Numbered from the stretch's first letter, positions 1 to 9,038 are shown. The stretch: 64,000 nucleotides of DNA from Nocardioides gilvus (GCF_003194605.1 NZ_QHKY01000006.1:179911-243910), one strand, 5' to 3'. The notes: generated by a model not told the origin, from the letters alone. Numbers and translations: made by a program.

Positions 1-239
1 GGCATGCCGCGCTGACGCTCTGCCTCGCCGTCCTGAGCCCGCGTCAGCAGCGGCTGCTGGCGCTGCTGGCCCAGGACCCTCCGCTCTCGTACGCCGAGAT
101 CAGCCGCGTGATGGGGATCCCGGTCGGTGCGATCGGGCCGACCAGGACCCGGGCCCTGGAGCGTCTGCGCCGCACCCCGCCCGTGCAGCAACTCATGGCG
201 AGTGGTGACTCCTGCCGCACCGAGCAGTGGAGAGCATGA
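1..239 (+). CDS. RNA polymerase sigma factor, C-terminal fragment (5' end outside window)
   Basis: The first 78 codons in frame 3 read as a sigma-70 region 4: a helix starting LSPRQQRLLALL, then a helix-turn-helix with SYAEISRVMGIPVGAIGPTRTRALERLRR, and a short tail ending at a TGA at 237-239. Region 4 contacts the -35 element. The start and region 2 lie upstream of the window, so group and regulon cannot be told; the compact region 4 ending close to the stop is typical of ECF-type sigma factors. It converges on the nucleotidyltransferase that ends at 256, leaving 16 bases between the stops. Confidence 0.7.
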   Translation, partial: HAALTLCLAVLSPRQQRLLALLAQDPPLSYAEISRVMGIPVGAIGPTRTRALERLRRTPPVQQLMASGDSCRTEQWRA

Positions 240-255
240 GCGGGTCGAGGACGCG

Positions 256-1473
256 TCAGACCGTCGTCCCCGGCGCCAACCTCGCTCCCGCGGGCAGCGA
301 CGTACTGACCCGGCTGTCGCGACCCACCAGCACCACCGCGTCGGGATCGGCGAGGTCCAGGTCGGCGGAGCCGACGATGGCCCCGTCGGCCAGTTCGCTC
401 CCCGCGTCCACCACACTGCGCCGCACCTGCGCCCCGGCCCGTACGACCGCCCCCTCGATGAGGACCGACTCCTCCACCACGGCTCCCTCCTCCACCACCA
501 CGTCGGGACCCAGCACGCTGCGCCGCACCGTGCCCGCGACGGTGCATCCCGGACTCAGGAGACTGTCGGCCACCTCTGCGCCGGCGCTCACCCGGGCCGG
601 AGGCCCCTGCGGCTGGGAGGTGCGCAGTGGCCACCCACCGTCGAAGAGGTCGAGGCCGCGGTCAACGAGTTCGAGGTGCGCGTTGAGGTAGTGGTGCGGT
701 TGGCCCAGGTCGCGCCAGTAGCCGGCGTGGTGATGGGCGTACGCCTTCCCGCGCGCCACCAGCCGGGGGAGCAGGTGTTCCCCGAAGTCCCCGAGCCCGC
801 TGTCCTCGGCTTCGTCGGAGAGTTCGCGGTGCAACTCCTCGAGCACCTCGACGAGCACCGCGACGTCGTACACGAAGATCTCGGCGACCACGAGGCTGCC
901 TCGCGGCTTCTCGGGCTTGTACTCGACCTCGGTGATGCGCCCGAGACGGTTGACCTGGACCACCCCGTGGTCGCCGGGATCCTCGGCGAAGGTGTCCCCG
1001 ATGTCGGTGGTGACCACGGTGACCTCGGCCTGCTTGGCCAGATGGGTCTCGATGACCTCTCCAAGGTCGAGGCGGTAGATGTGGTCCGCGCTCAGCACCA
1101 GCACCAGCTCCGCGTCGCTGGCCCGCAGCTGGTCGCGCAGCGCGTACAACTCGTCCGCGTTGCCCGCGGCCATCCCCTCCTCATGGGTCGAGCCACCCTG
1201 CGACGGTGGGATCAACCGCAGACCCCCGACGCTGCGGTCCAGGTCCCAGGGTCGACCGTTGCGGACCTGCTCCTCCAGGGAGCCGGCCTGGTACTGCACC
1301 GAGAGCCACACGTCGTCGATGCCCGAGGCAGCCAGCGCGGACAGGGAGACGTCGAGCAGTTGGTAGTGACCGGCGTACGGCAGGGCGGGTTTGGCGCGCT
1401 CCATGGTGAGCACGTCCATTCGTCCACCGGCGCCGCCGGCCTGCACCAGTCCGAGCACGTGGGGGAGTCGCAT
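256..1473 (-). CDS. GlgC-like sugar-phosphate nucleotidyltransferase
   Basis: 405 residues, close to the usual ADP-glucose pyrophosphorylase length. The N-terminal half is a nucleotidyltransferase fold: VLGLVQAGGAGGRM near residue 7 is the variant nucleotide-binding loop, followed by the MERAKPALPYAG sugar-phosphate motif and LSADHIYRLD around residue 130. The last ~110 residues are valine-rich hexapeptide repeats of a left-handed beta helix (VVVEEGAVVEESVLIEGAVV). GlgC enzymes make ADP-glucose from ATP and glucose-1-phosphate for glycogen or trehalose synthesis. The glycine loop differs from canonical GlgC (AGGxGxRLxPLT), so it may be a paralogue with another substrate; no glg gene is adjacent. 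The ATG at 1471-1473 has no strong ribosome site. Confidence 0.72.
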   Translation of the reverse strand: MRLPHVLGLVQAGGAGGRMDVLTMERAKPALPYAGHYQLLDVSLSALAASGIDDVWLSVQYQAGSLEEQVRNGRPWDLDRSVGGLRLIPPSQGGSTHEEGMAAGNADELYALRDQLRASDAELVLVLSADHIYRLDLGEVIETHLAKQAEVTVVTTDIGDTFAEDPGDHGVVQVNRLGRITEVEYKPEKPRGSLVVAEIFVYDVAVLVEVLEELHRELSDEAEDSGLGDFGEHLLPRLVARGKAYAHHHAGYWRDLGQPHHYLNAHLELVDRGLDLFDGGWPLRTSQPQGPPARVSAGAEVADSLLSPGCTVAGTVRRSVLGPDVVVEEGAVVEESVLIEGAVVRAGAQVRRSVVDAGSELADGAIVGSADLDLADPDAVVLVGRDSRVSTSLPAGARLAPGTTV

Positions 1474-1670
1474 GCCAAGGTCTTACCCAGCCGGGGGCCC
1501 ACTCACGCTCGTCGACGACGCGGAAACCGCCTTGGTTCGCTGCTAATGTCCGGAGGAGCAGTCGGCATCGTGTCGACCATCAGGGAAGACTTCTTTCTGT
1601 GGAGACCGGGATCATCGATCCCGATCCGAATAAGTCGCCGCCTCCTCTGAAGCACTTCAGAGAGTCAGTC

Positions 1671-2858
1671 ATGCCTGAGCGCATCCCGTCCGTACGCTTC
1701 TCCTCGCCCTCCTCGCAGCAGGGTCAGGCCCACGCCTCGCTGCCGACCGGGTCGACCGCCGTCGTCTACTGCGAGGGCCAGTTCGGCGAGCAGGACGGCA
1801 AGACGGCCAACGGGCTGGTCCGGCACTCGGAGAAGTACGAGATCCTCAGCGTCCTTGACAGCCGCTACGCGGGGCAGGACTCCGGGACGGTACTGGACTC
1901 CGAGCCCAACCGGATCCCGGTGCTCGGCGACCTCGCGACCGCCATCCAGCACGCCGGCCACGTCCCGGACTACCTGATCTGCGGCGTCGCCCCGGCCGAC
2001 GGCCTGCTTTCGGACGCGCAACGCGTGGTGCTGCTCGACGGCATCAGCCGCGGCATGCACATCATCAACGGCCTGCACGAGTTCCTCAACGACGACCCCG
2101 AATTCGTGGCGGCAGCGCTGATCGCCGGTGTGACCATCACCGACGTCCGCCGCCCGGCGCCGAAGAAGGACCTGCACCTCTTCTCCGGCGACATCTTCTC
2201 CGTCACCTGCCCGCGGATCGCGATCCTGGGCACCGACGGGGCGATCGGCAAACGGACCACGGCGACGCTGCTGGTGCAGGCGCTGAACGAGTACGGCATC
2301 CGCGCCGTCATGGTCGGCACCGGCCAGACCAACCTGATCCAGGGCGGCAAGTACGGCGTGGCACTCGACGCCCTCGTCCCGCAGTTCTGCTCAGGCGAGG
2401 TCGAGCACCAGGTCGTACGCGCCTTCCGCGGCGAGGACCCGCAGGTGATCGTGGTCGAGGGCCAGGGTGCGCTGAGCCACCCGGCGTACCTGACCTCGGC
2501 GCACATCCTGCGCGGCAGCCGCCCCGAGTGCGTCATCGTGCAGCACGCCCCCCGCCGGGTGATGCTCGGCGACTTCCCGATGGTGAAGATGCCGACCGTG
2601 GCCTCCGAGGTGGCGCTGATCGAGGCGTTCGCCGACACGACGGTCATCGGGATCACCGTCAACCACGAGGAGATGGCCCCCGACGAGATCGGCGCGGCCA
2701 TCGACGAGGTCTCCGCCGAGCTCGGCCTGCCCGCGACCGACCCCCTGACGCGCCCGTTGAGCGAGCTCGTCGACATGGTCCTGCTTGCCCTGCCCCAGCT
2801 CGCCCTGCCCGCAGGGATCTCGGAGGCGGAAGAGGGTCGCGCGCTTGCCACGAGGTGA
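1671..2858 (+). CDS. DUF1611 family protein (possible DgcN-like D-glutamate N-acetyltransferase)
   Basis: 395 residues from the ATG preceded by AGAGAG; an in-frame GTG at 1599 would add 24 poorly structured residues. The C-terminal two thirds carry a P-loop-like motif, GTDGAIGKRTTATLL near residue 190, the hallmark of DUF1611. Members of this family (DgcN) have been shown in marine bacteria to N-acetylate D-glutamate, working with a racemase of the enolase superfamily (DgcA). Here the partner is a fold-type III alanine-racemase-like protein overlapping by four bases (GTGA), so the two are translationally coupled. That they act together on an N-acylated amino acid is my inference; the family is clear, the reaction here is not. 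Confidence 0.7.
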   Translation: MPERIPSVRFSSPSSQQGQAHASLPTGSTAVVYCEGQFGEQDGKTANGLVRHSEKYEILSVLDSRYAGQDSGTVLDSEPNRIPVLGDLATAIQHAGHVPDYLICGVAPADGLLSDAQRVVLLDGISRGMHIINGLHEFLNDDPEFVAAALIAGVTITDVRRPAPKKDLHLFSGDIFSVTCPRIAILGTDGAIGKRTTATLLVQALNEYGIRAVMVGTGQTNLIQGGKYGVALDALVPQFCSGEVEHQVVRAFRGEDPQVIVVEGQGALSHPAYLTSAHILRGSRPECVIVQHAPRRVMLGDFPMVKMPTVASEVALIEAFADTTVIGITVNHEEMAPDEIGAAIDEVSAELGLPATDPLTRPLSELVDMVLLALPQLALPAGISEAEEGRALATR

Positions 2859-3943
2859 GTGCGCCGCGACTGGTCGCGGACCTCGCGGCCCTCACGCACA
2901 ACGCCCGACACCTCGTCGCACTGCTCGCCCCGCGCGGCGTCGCTGTCACCGGAGTCACCAAGGCATTCCTCGGCGCGCCCGCACTCGCTGAAGCGATGCT
3001 CGCCGGCGGCGTGTCGGGCCTGGGTGACTCACGTTGCGAGAACCTCGTGCGTCTGCGTGAGGCCGGCACCACGGCGCCGCTCACGCTGATCCGTTCGCCG
3101 ATGCTCAGCCAGGCCGCGCAGGTCGTGAAGTCCGCGACCACCAGCCTCAACACCGAACCCGTCGTGCTGAGGGCCCTGTCGGAGGCAGCTTCGGCGTCGG
3201 GCACGGTCCACGACGTGCTGCTGATGGTCGAGCTGGGTGACCTGCGTGAGGGGATCCCGGCGCACCGACTGCTCGACGTGGCGCGTCACACCAGTGCACT
3301 GCCGGGCCTGCGACTCGTCGGTGTGGGGACCAACCTCGCGTGCCGGAGCGGGGTCGTGCCCGACCAGCTGAAGATGGACGACCTCTCCTCGCTCGCCGAG
3401 CAGGTCGAGAAGGCCGTCGGGCACCGGCTCACCACGATCAGCGGCGGCAACTCCGCGAATCTGGACTGGGCGCTCGTCACCTCCGACACCGGACGCGTCA
3501 ACGACCTGAGGCTGGGCGAGGCAATCCTGCTCGGGATCGAGCCCCTGCGTCGTACGCCCGTGGCTGGGCTCCGCAACGACGCGTTCGTGCTGCGTGCAGA
3601 GGTGATCGAGGTGCAGACCAAGCCGTCCCTGCCGTGGGGAGTGATCGCCCAGGGCGCCTTCGGAGTCGTGGCCGCGGACCCGTGGGCGCACGCCGGCTCG
3701 GTCAACCAGGTGATCCTGGCTCTGGGTCGCCAGGACGTCGACCCGGACGGGTTGCTCCTGCCGGAAGGCCTGCGCCTGCTGGGAGCCAGCAGTGACCACC
3801 TGGTCCTCGACGCCGGGGACGTGGCACTGCGGGTGGGCGACGAGGTCGCGTTCGGCCTCGACTACGCCGCGTTGCTCCGGGCCATGACGTCCCCGTACGT
3901 CGAGCTCACAACGACGCCTGGGCCTCGGCCAGGATCCGGGTGA
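2855..3943 (+). CDS. Alanine-racemase-like PLP enzyme
   Basis: 362 residues from a GTG overlapping the TGA of the DUF1611 gene. It has the TIM-barrel N-terminal domain of fold-type III racemases: the lysine in GVAVTGVTKAFLG near residue 35 is the expected PLP Schiff-base position, and SGGNSANL near residue 195 sits where the phosphate is held. The C-terminal part contains the DLRLGEAILLG motif seen in the amino-acid racemase branch that includes ornithine and broad-specificity racemases. The substrate is unknown; pairing with a DUF1611 protein points to amino-acid stereochemistry or N-acylamino-acid metabolism. The 3' end overlaps the convergent Gfo/Idh/MocA gene by 38 bases, so the two mRNAs would be complementary at their tails. 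Confidence 0.75.
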   Translation: MSAPRLVADLAALTHNARHLVALLAPRGVAVTGVTKAFLGAPALAEAMLAGGVSGLGDSRCENLVRLREAGTTAPLTLIRSPMLSQAAQVVKSATTSLNTEPVVLRALSEAASASGTVHDVLLMVELGDLREGIPAHRLLDVARHTSALPGLRLVGVGTNLACRSGVVPDQLKMDDLSSLAEQVEKAVGHRLTTISGGNSANLDWALVTSDTGRVNDLRLGEAILLGIEPLRRTPVAGLRNDAFVLRAEVIEVQTKPSLPWGVIAQGAFGVVAADPWAHAGSVNQVILALGRQDVDPDGLLLPEGLRLLGASSDHLVLDAGDVALRVGDEVAFGLDYAALLRAMTSPYVELTTTPGPRPGSG

Positions 3944-4811
3944 CCTCCACACCCAACTCCAACGGTGCGGGGCAGTTGACGTCGAGGCCCTGGGAGCGCG
4001 CCACGAGTCCGTCCAGGGCGCGGGCGAACGGCTCGACCGCGTCGACGGCGGGGAAGTCGAGGACGAGTTCGGTGCCGTCCGGCCCCAGGAGACGGAACTC
4101 GTCGACGTACGTGGGGGAGCGCAGTGAGACGGAGATGTCGGCGTGGGCACCGCCCGCGTGGTGGGTACGCAGGTCGACGCCGTGGGTCGTGCGTGCGGCG
4201 CTGACCCGTTCCACCGCACCCAGCGCCGGGATCAGCTGCGAGAGCACGTGGGGTGCGAGGTCCCAGAGGGCGGCGAGCGGCTCGGCGCGCCACACGGAGT
4301 CACGGTAGGGCGAGCCGGGAGCGTACGAGTCGGCGAACCAGGTGACCCGGGCGGCGCTCCACGACTGCGTGGCGGCGTCCCGGATCCGTTGTTCGAACTC
4401 GGGCACGAAGCGTCGGGTGAAGAAGGTCGTCGCCTGTACGACCCCCGCCTGCACGGCAGCAAGGACGTCCTCGGCCTCACGCAGCGTGGTCGCCACGGGC
4501 TTGTCCAGCAGTACGTGCTTACCTGCGCGGGCGGCGGTCGCGGCCAGCGCCGGCTGGACCTGCGGCGGGACCGCGAAGGTCACCACGTCGACCCGGTCGA
4601 GCAGATCCTCGAACGACTCGGCGGCCGTGACGTCGTAGCGCTGCGCGAACGCGGTGGCCCGCTCCCGGTTCCGGCCCCAGACCGCAACCAGCTCGGCGCG
4701 TTCTGCCGCGACGGCTCCGGCGGCGTGCACCTCCCGGGCCCAGTGCGCGGTGCCGACCACGCCGACGCGCAGGCGCGAGGACGGGGGGAGGGGGGTCGAG
4801 TCGAGGGGCAT
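3906..4811 (-). CDS. Gfo/Idh/MocA family oxidoreductase
   Basis: 301 residues from the internal ATG at 4809-4811; the open frame continues 52 codons upstream, but that stretch is basic and low-complexity and overlaps the promoter side of the ABC gene. N-terminal Rossmann fold: RVGVVGTAHWAREVHAAG near residue 14. The EKP-type motif appears as KHVLLDKPVATTLREAE near residue 100, giving the catalytic lysine of this family. A C-terminal alpha/beta domain follows. Such enzymes are NAD(P)-dependent sugar or inositol dehydrogenases; no neighbouring sugar gene helps identify the substrate. It is convergent with the racemase-like gene and divergent from the ABC exporter. Confidence 0.8.
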   Translation of the reverse strand: MPLDSTPLPPSSRLRVGVVGTAHWAREVHAAGAVAAERAELVAVWGRNRERATAFAQRYDVTAAESFEDLLDRVDVVTFAVPPQVQPALAATAARAGKHVLLDKPVATTLREAEDVLAAVQAGVVQATTFFTRRFVPEFEQRIRDAATQSWSAARVTWFADSYAPGSPYRDSVWRAEPLAALWDLAPHVLSQLIPALGAVERVSAARTTHGVDLRTHHAGGAHADISVSLRSPTYVDEFRLLGPDGTELVLDFPAVDAVEPFARALDGLVARSQGLDVNCPAPLELGVEVTRILAEAQASL

Positions 4812-4923
4812 CGGTCGAGCGTACTGGCCCGGGAGGTCGCGGGGCGGAGGACGCCGATGCGCCGAGGGGCTCGCCAACCGGCCCGGACTGCGTACTCTGG
4901 CTGGAGACGCCAAGGAGCGGATC

Positions 4924-5865
4924 GTGACGAAGAGTGCCGGACCCAGCGACGACCCCGCGATCCGCATCGTGGGGTTGGTGAAGAAGTTCGGCTCATTCGC
5001 TGCCCTGGATCACCTCGACCTCGAAGTCGCGCGCGGCGAGGTGCACGGCTTCCTCGGGCCCAACGGATCCGGGAAGTCGACCACCATCCGTGTGCTCCTC
5101 GGGTTGCTGCGCGCGAACGCCGGCACGGTGGAGATGCTCGGCGCCGACCCGTGGCGCGACGTGGTCGCCCTGCATCGTCGGCTGGCGTACGTCCCGGGAG
5201 ACGTCACGCTGTGGCCCACCCTGTCCGGCGGTGAAGCCATCGACCTGCTCGGCCACCTGCGCGGCGGCCTCGACCCGGATCGTCGCGCTCACCTGCTGGG
5301 ACGGTTCGAGCTGGACCCCACCAAACGGGGTCGGCAGTACTCCAAGGGCAACCGGCAGAAGGTGGCCATCGTGGCCGCCCTGGCCGCCGACGTCGAGTTG
5401 CTGATCCTCGACGAACCCACCTCCGGGCTGGATCCCCTCGTGGAAGCCGTCTTCCGGGAAGAGATCGCGAAGGAGAAGGCCAAGGGCCGCACCATCCTGC
5501 TCTCGAGCCACATCATGAGTGAGGTCGAGGCGCTGGCCGATCGGGTCAGCATCATCCGGCAGGGCAAGATCGTGCAGACCGGGAGCCTGGCCGATCTGCG
5601 GGGTCAGAGTCGGATCACCGTTCGCGTCAGACTGGCGCGGCCGCCGGCCCACCTCGACAGTCTCACCGAACTGCACGAGGCCCACCTCGACCAGGACGGT
5701 CACCTCATCGCGACCGTCGAACCGGCCCGGGTCAACGCGGTGATGGCCCAGCTCGTGCCCCACGAGATGACGGCGCTCACCGTCACACCGGCCTCCTTGG
5801 AGGACCTCTTCCTCCGGCACTACGACAGGGATGCCGGCCAGTCGGACCGAGAGCCGGGGCCGTGA
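4924..5865 (+). CDS. ABC exporter ATP-binding protein
   Basis: 313 residues from GTG (GAGCGGATC upstream). Walker A is GPNGSGKST near residue 47, the signature motif is degenerate (YSKGNRQKV) and Walker B is LLILDEPTSGLDP, followed by the H-loop SSHIMSE. The C-terminal ~90 residues form the extra domain of ABC-2 type ATPases (LEDLFLRHY near the end). This is the DrrA/CcmA-like class that drives efflux of drugs or lipids. It overlaps the permease gene by four bases (GTGA), which makes a two-gene exporter unit. The cargo is not evident; no biosynthetic cluster or regulator is adjacent. Confidence 0.88.
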   Translation: MTKSAGPSDDPAIRIVGLVKKFGSFAALDHLDLEVARGEVHGFLGPNGSGKSTTIRVLLGLLRANAGTVEMLGADPWRDVVALHRRLAYVPGDVTLWPTLSGGEAIDLLGHLRGGLDPDRRAHLLGRFELDPTKRGRQYSKGNRQKVAIVAALAADVELLILDEPTSGLDPLVEAVFREEIAKEKAKGRTILLSSHIMSEVEALADRVSIIRQGKIVQTGSLADLRGQSRITVRVRLARPPAHLDSLTELHEAHLDQDGHLIATVEPARVNAVMAQLVPHEMTALTVTPASLEDLFLRHYDRDAGQSDREPGP

Positions 5866-7463
5866 TCACTGGCCTCGCCCATCGACTGACCGGCACCCGA
5901 GCGCTGTTGAAGGTGTCGCTGCACCAGGACGCCCGCAACATCGCCCCCTGGGTGGTCCTGATCTCGGCGCTCTCGGCCTCCTCGATCCTGGCCTACGTGT
6001 GGGTCTTCCCCCACCCCGGTGAGCGGGCGCAGCTGTCAATGGCCATCGGCGCCAATCCCGCCCTCTCCCTGGTCTTCGGTCCGCCGCGGGACCTGATGAC
6101 CGCGGACGGCTTCAACGCGTGGCGGGCAGGTCAACTCGGTGCCTTCTTCGCCGGGTTGATGGCGATCCTGATCGTGGTCCGCAACAGTCGGGCCGAGGAG
6201 GACTCGGGCCGTGCCGAACTCATCGCCTCCGGGGTGATCGCCCGAGAGTCGCGACTGGCCGTCGCGGTCGCGATGGCGATGAGCGCCTCGCTCGCACTCG
6301 GGGTCGTGTGCTTCGGGCTCACCGTGATCTGTGGAGGCGGGATGAGTGCCACCCTGGTCCTGGCCGGCACCTTCGCCGCATCGGGGTTGGTGTTCGCAGG
6401 GGTGGGCGCGATTGCCGCGCAGCTGGGAGCTGATTCCCGAGCTGCCTCCACCTTGGCGATCGCCGTCCTGGGTGTTGGCTACGTGGTGCGCGGCTACGTC
6501 GGATCCAGCGGTGCCCCGGCCTGGGCGGACTGGCTCACCCCCTTCGGCTGGTTCGACCGGACCCGCCCTGCAGGTGACAACAACGCGTGGCCGTTGCTGC
6601 TCGCGGTCGTGGTGGCCGTGCTCCTCGTCGCCGTCGGTTTCTGGCTCCAGGCGCGACGCGACTTCGGCCAGGGGATGCTGGCCCAGCGGCCCGGGCCCTC
6701 CGGGGCCGGTGTGGCTCGCACGGTGTGGGGCCTGGCCTGGAAGTTGCACGCCGGCACCCTGGTCTCCTGGCTGATCGCCTTCGCTGCCCTGGGTCTGCTC
6801 CTCGGCAACCTCGCGGACTCCGCCGCCGACCTGGTCGAGGCGAACCCGGTGGTGGCCGCGATCCTGGCGGCCGGTGCGACCCCCAGCGACCTGTCCTTCG
6901 TCTTCCTGGCCACGATCCTGCAGGTCATCGCGATCGTGGCTGCGGCGATGGGCGTCCAGGTCATCCTTCGCGTGCACGCCGAGGAGGTCAACGATCGCGT
7001 GGAGCCGCTCCTGGCCGGATCGTTGAGCCGCTCCGCGTACCTGGCCAGCAACGTCGTCGTCGCCCTGGTGGGCACAGCCCTCGCGCTCCTGGTCGCCGGT
7101 CTCTGCCTGGGGCTCGTCGCCCACGCACAGGACGACACCATCGCCGCCGGTGACGTGATCGCCCAGGCAGTGGTGATGACCCCGGCGGTGTGGCTCCTCG
7201 TGGGTGTCGCGGTGGCTGCCGTCGGCGCTGCACCCAGCGCACGCCTGGTTGCATGGCTCGCGGTGGTGGCGACCTTCGGGATCACGCTGCTCGGCCCCAC
7301 CTTTCGGCTACCCGACTGGGCCCTTGACATCAGTCCACTGCGGCACGCGCCGATCGTCGTGCTGGCCGATCCGGAGTGGGTCGGTCTGGCCGTGGTGGGC
7401 GCGATCGCGACGCTGCTGCTTGCCGTCGGCTTCGTCGGTTTCCGGCGTCGCGACGTGGACTGA
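5862..7463 (+). CDS. ABC exporter permease, long ABC-2 type
   Basis: 533 residues from GTG overlapping the ATPase stop. It is strongly hydrophobic, with about twelve predicted membrane segments, for example residues ~20-40, ~95-115, ~140-165, ~240-260 and a final helix VVGAIATLLLAVGFVGF followed by the basic end RRRDVD. Two internally similar halves of six helices match actinobacterial permeases annotated as antibiotic or polyketide exporters, which are about twice the usual ABC-2 length. The partner ATPase immediately precedes it. Export of an antibiotic-like or lipid compound is inferred from the family only. Confidence 0.82.
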   Translation: MITGLAHRLTGTRALLKVSLHQDARNIAPWVVLISALSASSILAYVWVFPHPGERAQLSMAIGANPALSLVFGPPRDLMTADGFNAWRAGQLGAFFAGLMAILIVVRNSRAEEDSGRAELIASGVIARESRLAVAVAMAMSASLALGVVCFGLTVICGGGMSATLVLAGTFAASGLVFAGVGAIAAQLGADSRAASTLAIAVLGVGYVVRGYVGSSGAPAWADWLTPFGWFDRTRPAGDNNAWPLLLAVVVAVLLVAVGFWLQARRDFGQGMLAQRPGPSGAGVARTVWGLAWKLHAGTLVSWLIAFAALGLLLGNLADSAADLVEANPVVAAILAAGATPSDLSFVFLATILQVIAIVAAAMGVQVILRVHAEEVNDRVEPLLAGSLSRSAYLASNVVVALVGTALALLVAGLCLGLVAHAQDDTIAAGDVIAQAVVMTPAVWLLVGVAVAAVGAAPSARLVAWLAVVATFGITLLGPTFRLPDWALDISPLRHAPIVVLADPEWVGLAVVGAIATLLLAVGFVGFRRRDVD

Positions 7464-7546
7464 GCGTCGGTCCCGGTGCAGGGCCCGGGGCTCGATCTGT
7501 TCACTGACCGTTCACCGGCGCCGGGTCGGCTTTTGCTTCGAGCAGT

Positions 7547-7558
7547 GTCAATATTGAC
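7547..7558. promoter_or_regulatory. Perfect 12-bp palindrome, probable ArsR operator
   Basis: GTCAATATTGAC reads identically on both strands and ends two bases before the ATG of the arsR gene. AT-rich dyads of this kind are the usual binding sites of ArsR/SmtB repressors. Its position means a bound repressor would block either the promoter or the start of a leaderless transcript. Confidence 0.7.
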
Positions 7559-7560
7559 GC

Positions 7561-7917
7561 ATGTCGAAATCACAGTGTGCGCCCGACGAAGCGCTGGAGT
7601 GCTGCACGTCCCTGGCAGCGGAACCGATCGACGTCGAGCAGGCCGAGAAGATTGCTCCGCTCCTCAAGGCACTGGGTGACCCGGCTCGGCTGCGCCTGAT
7701 GTCCCTGATCCTCTCCCACGAAGGCGGAGAGGCCTGCGTCTGTGACCTCCTGCCCTCCTTCGACCTGTCGCAGCCCACGATCAGCCACCACCTCAAGGTG
7801 TTGCACGACGTGGGCCTGGTCGGTCGGGAACGCCGGGGCACCTGGGTCTACTACTCGGCACGACCCGCCGCCATGGCCGCGGTCGGCAGCCTCTTCGACA
7901 CGGCGGTCCTGGCATGA
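7561..7917 (+). CDS. arsR: ArsR family arsenite-responsive repressor
   Basis: 118 residues with a winged helix: ALGDPARLRLMSLI, then FDLSQPTISHHLKVLHDVGLVGRERRG as the recognition helix and wing. ACVCDLL near residue 59 supplies the CxC pair used for As(III) sensing in one ArsR class, and the N-terminus adds cysteines (QCAP, LECC) that could complete a thiolate site. It heads the operon with acr3 and arsC. There is no Shine-Dalgarno sequence before the ATG at 7561; instead a 12-bp palindrome lies immediately upstream, so the message may be leaderless. Autorepression relieved by arsenite is the expected mode. The acr3 gene overlaps its stop by four bases. Confidence 0.9.
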   Translation: MSKSQCAPDEALECCTSLAAEPIDVEQAEKIAPLLKALGDPARLRLMSLILSHEGGEACVCDLLPSFDLSQPTISHHLKVLHDVGLVGRERRGTWVYYSARPAAMAAVGSLFDTAVLA

Positions 7918-9038
7918 GTGTCCATACCCCTCCCGCCCGACCGTCCGCCCAGAGCGCTGGTCTCGAACGTCTCTCGACCCTGGACCGGCTGCTGCCGCTG
8001 TGGATCGGCCTCGCGATGGTCATCGGTCTGGGCCTGGGTCGCCTGGTGCCGGGGCTGGACGCGGCGTTGGCGGCAGTGGAGATCGGCAACGTCTCGATCG
8101 TCATCGCCCTCGGTCTGCTGGTGATGATGTACCCGGTGCTGGCCAAGGTGCGCTACGACGAACTCGGCCACGTCACGGCCGACAAGCGCCTGTTGTGGAG
8201 CTCGATCCTGCTCAACTGGATCCTCGGCCCGGCGCTCATGTTCGCGCTGGCCTGGCTGCTGCTGCCCGACCTGCCCGAGTACCGCACCGGTCTGATCATC
8301 GTGGGACTCGCGCGCTGCATCGCGATGGTGATGATCTGGAACGACATGGCCTGCGGAGACCGTGAGGCCGCCACCGTGCTGGTGGCGATCAACTCCGTCT
8401 TCCAGATCGTCGCGTTCGGGCTGCTCGGTTGGTTCTACCTGGATCTGCTCCCCACCTGGCTGGGCCTCGGTGTCGGGGAGAGCCTGGACGTCTCGGCCTG
8501 GGACATCACCAAGTCCGTCCTGGTCTTCCTCGGCATCCCGCTGGTGGCGGGCTTCCTCACCCGCACCTTCGGCGAACGCGCCAAGGGACGGGAGTGGTAC
8601 GAGGAGACCTTCCTGCCGCGGATCAGCCCGGTGGCTCTCTACGGGCTGCTCTTCACGATCGTCGTGCTCTTCGCGCTGCAGGGCGACGCGATCACCAACC
8701 AGCCGCTCGACGTGGCCCGGATCGCGTTGCCGCTGCTCGCCTACTTCACCCTGATGTGGATCGGCGGCTTCGCCCTGGGCCGGGTCATCGGCCTGGGCTA
8801 CGAACGGACCACCTCGCTGGCCTTCACCGCCGCCGGCAACAACTTCGAGCTCGCCATCGCCGTGGCGATCGGCGTCTTCGGAGTCACCTCCGGACAAGCC
8901 CTGGCCGGGGTGGTGGGGCCACTCATCGAGGTCCCTGTCCTGGTCGGTCTGGTCTACGTCTCACTGTGGGCCCGACGTCGCTACTTCCCTCAACCTGCAT
9001 CCGTCCCTGCACCCACCGACACAAGGACATCATCATGA
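7914..9038 (+). CDS. acr3: Acr3-type arsenite efflux transporter
   Basis: 374 residues with about ten membrane helices, beginning near LLPLWIGLAMVIGLGLG at residue ~25. The family's functional cysteine is present in VGLARCIAMVMIWNDMACGD around residue 130. TAAGNNFELAIAVAIGVFG near residue 305 is also typical of Acr3. It exports As(OH)3 across the cytoplasmic membrane using the proton gradient. The gene starts inside the arsR stop (ATGA) and ends inside the arsC start (ATGA), so all three arsenic genes are translationally coupled. Confidence 0.95.
   Translation: MSVHTPPARPSAQSAGLERLSTLDRLLPLWIGLAMVIGLGLGRLVPGLDAALAAVEIGNVSIVIALGLLVMMYPVLAKVRYDELGHVTADKRLLWSSILLNWILGPALMFALAWLLLPDLPEYRTGLIIVGLARCIAMVMIWNDMACGDREAATVLVAINSVFQIVAFGLLGWFYLDLLPTWLGLGVGESLDVSAWDITKSVLVFLGIPLVAGFLTRTFGERAKGREWYEETFLPRISPVALYGLLFTIVVLFALQGDAITNQPLDVARIALPLLAYFTLMWIGGFALGRVIGLGYERTTSLAFTAAGNNFELAIAVAIGVFGVTSGQALAGVVGPLIEVPVLVGLVYVSLWARRRYFPQPASVPAPTDTRTSS

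Noticed and set aside
1599..1670. GTG start giving a longer DUF1611 protein
   Set aside because: No ribosome site and the added residues look non-conserved; the ATG at 1671 has AGAGAG upstream.
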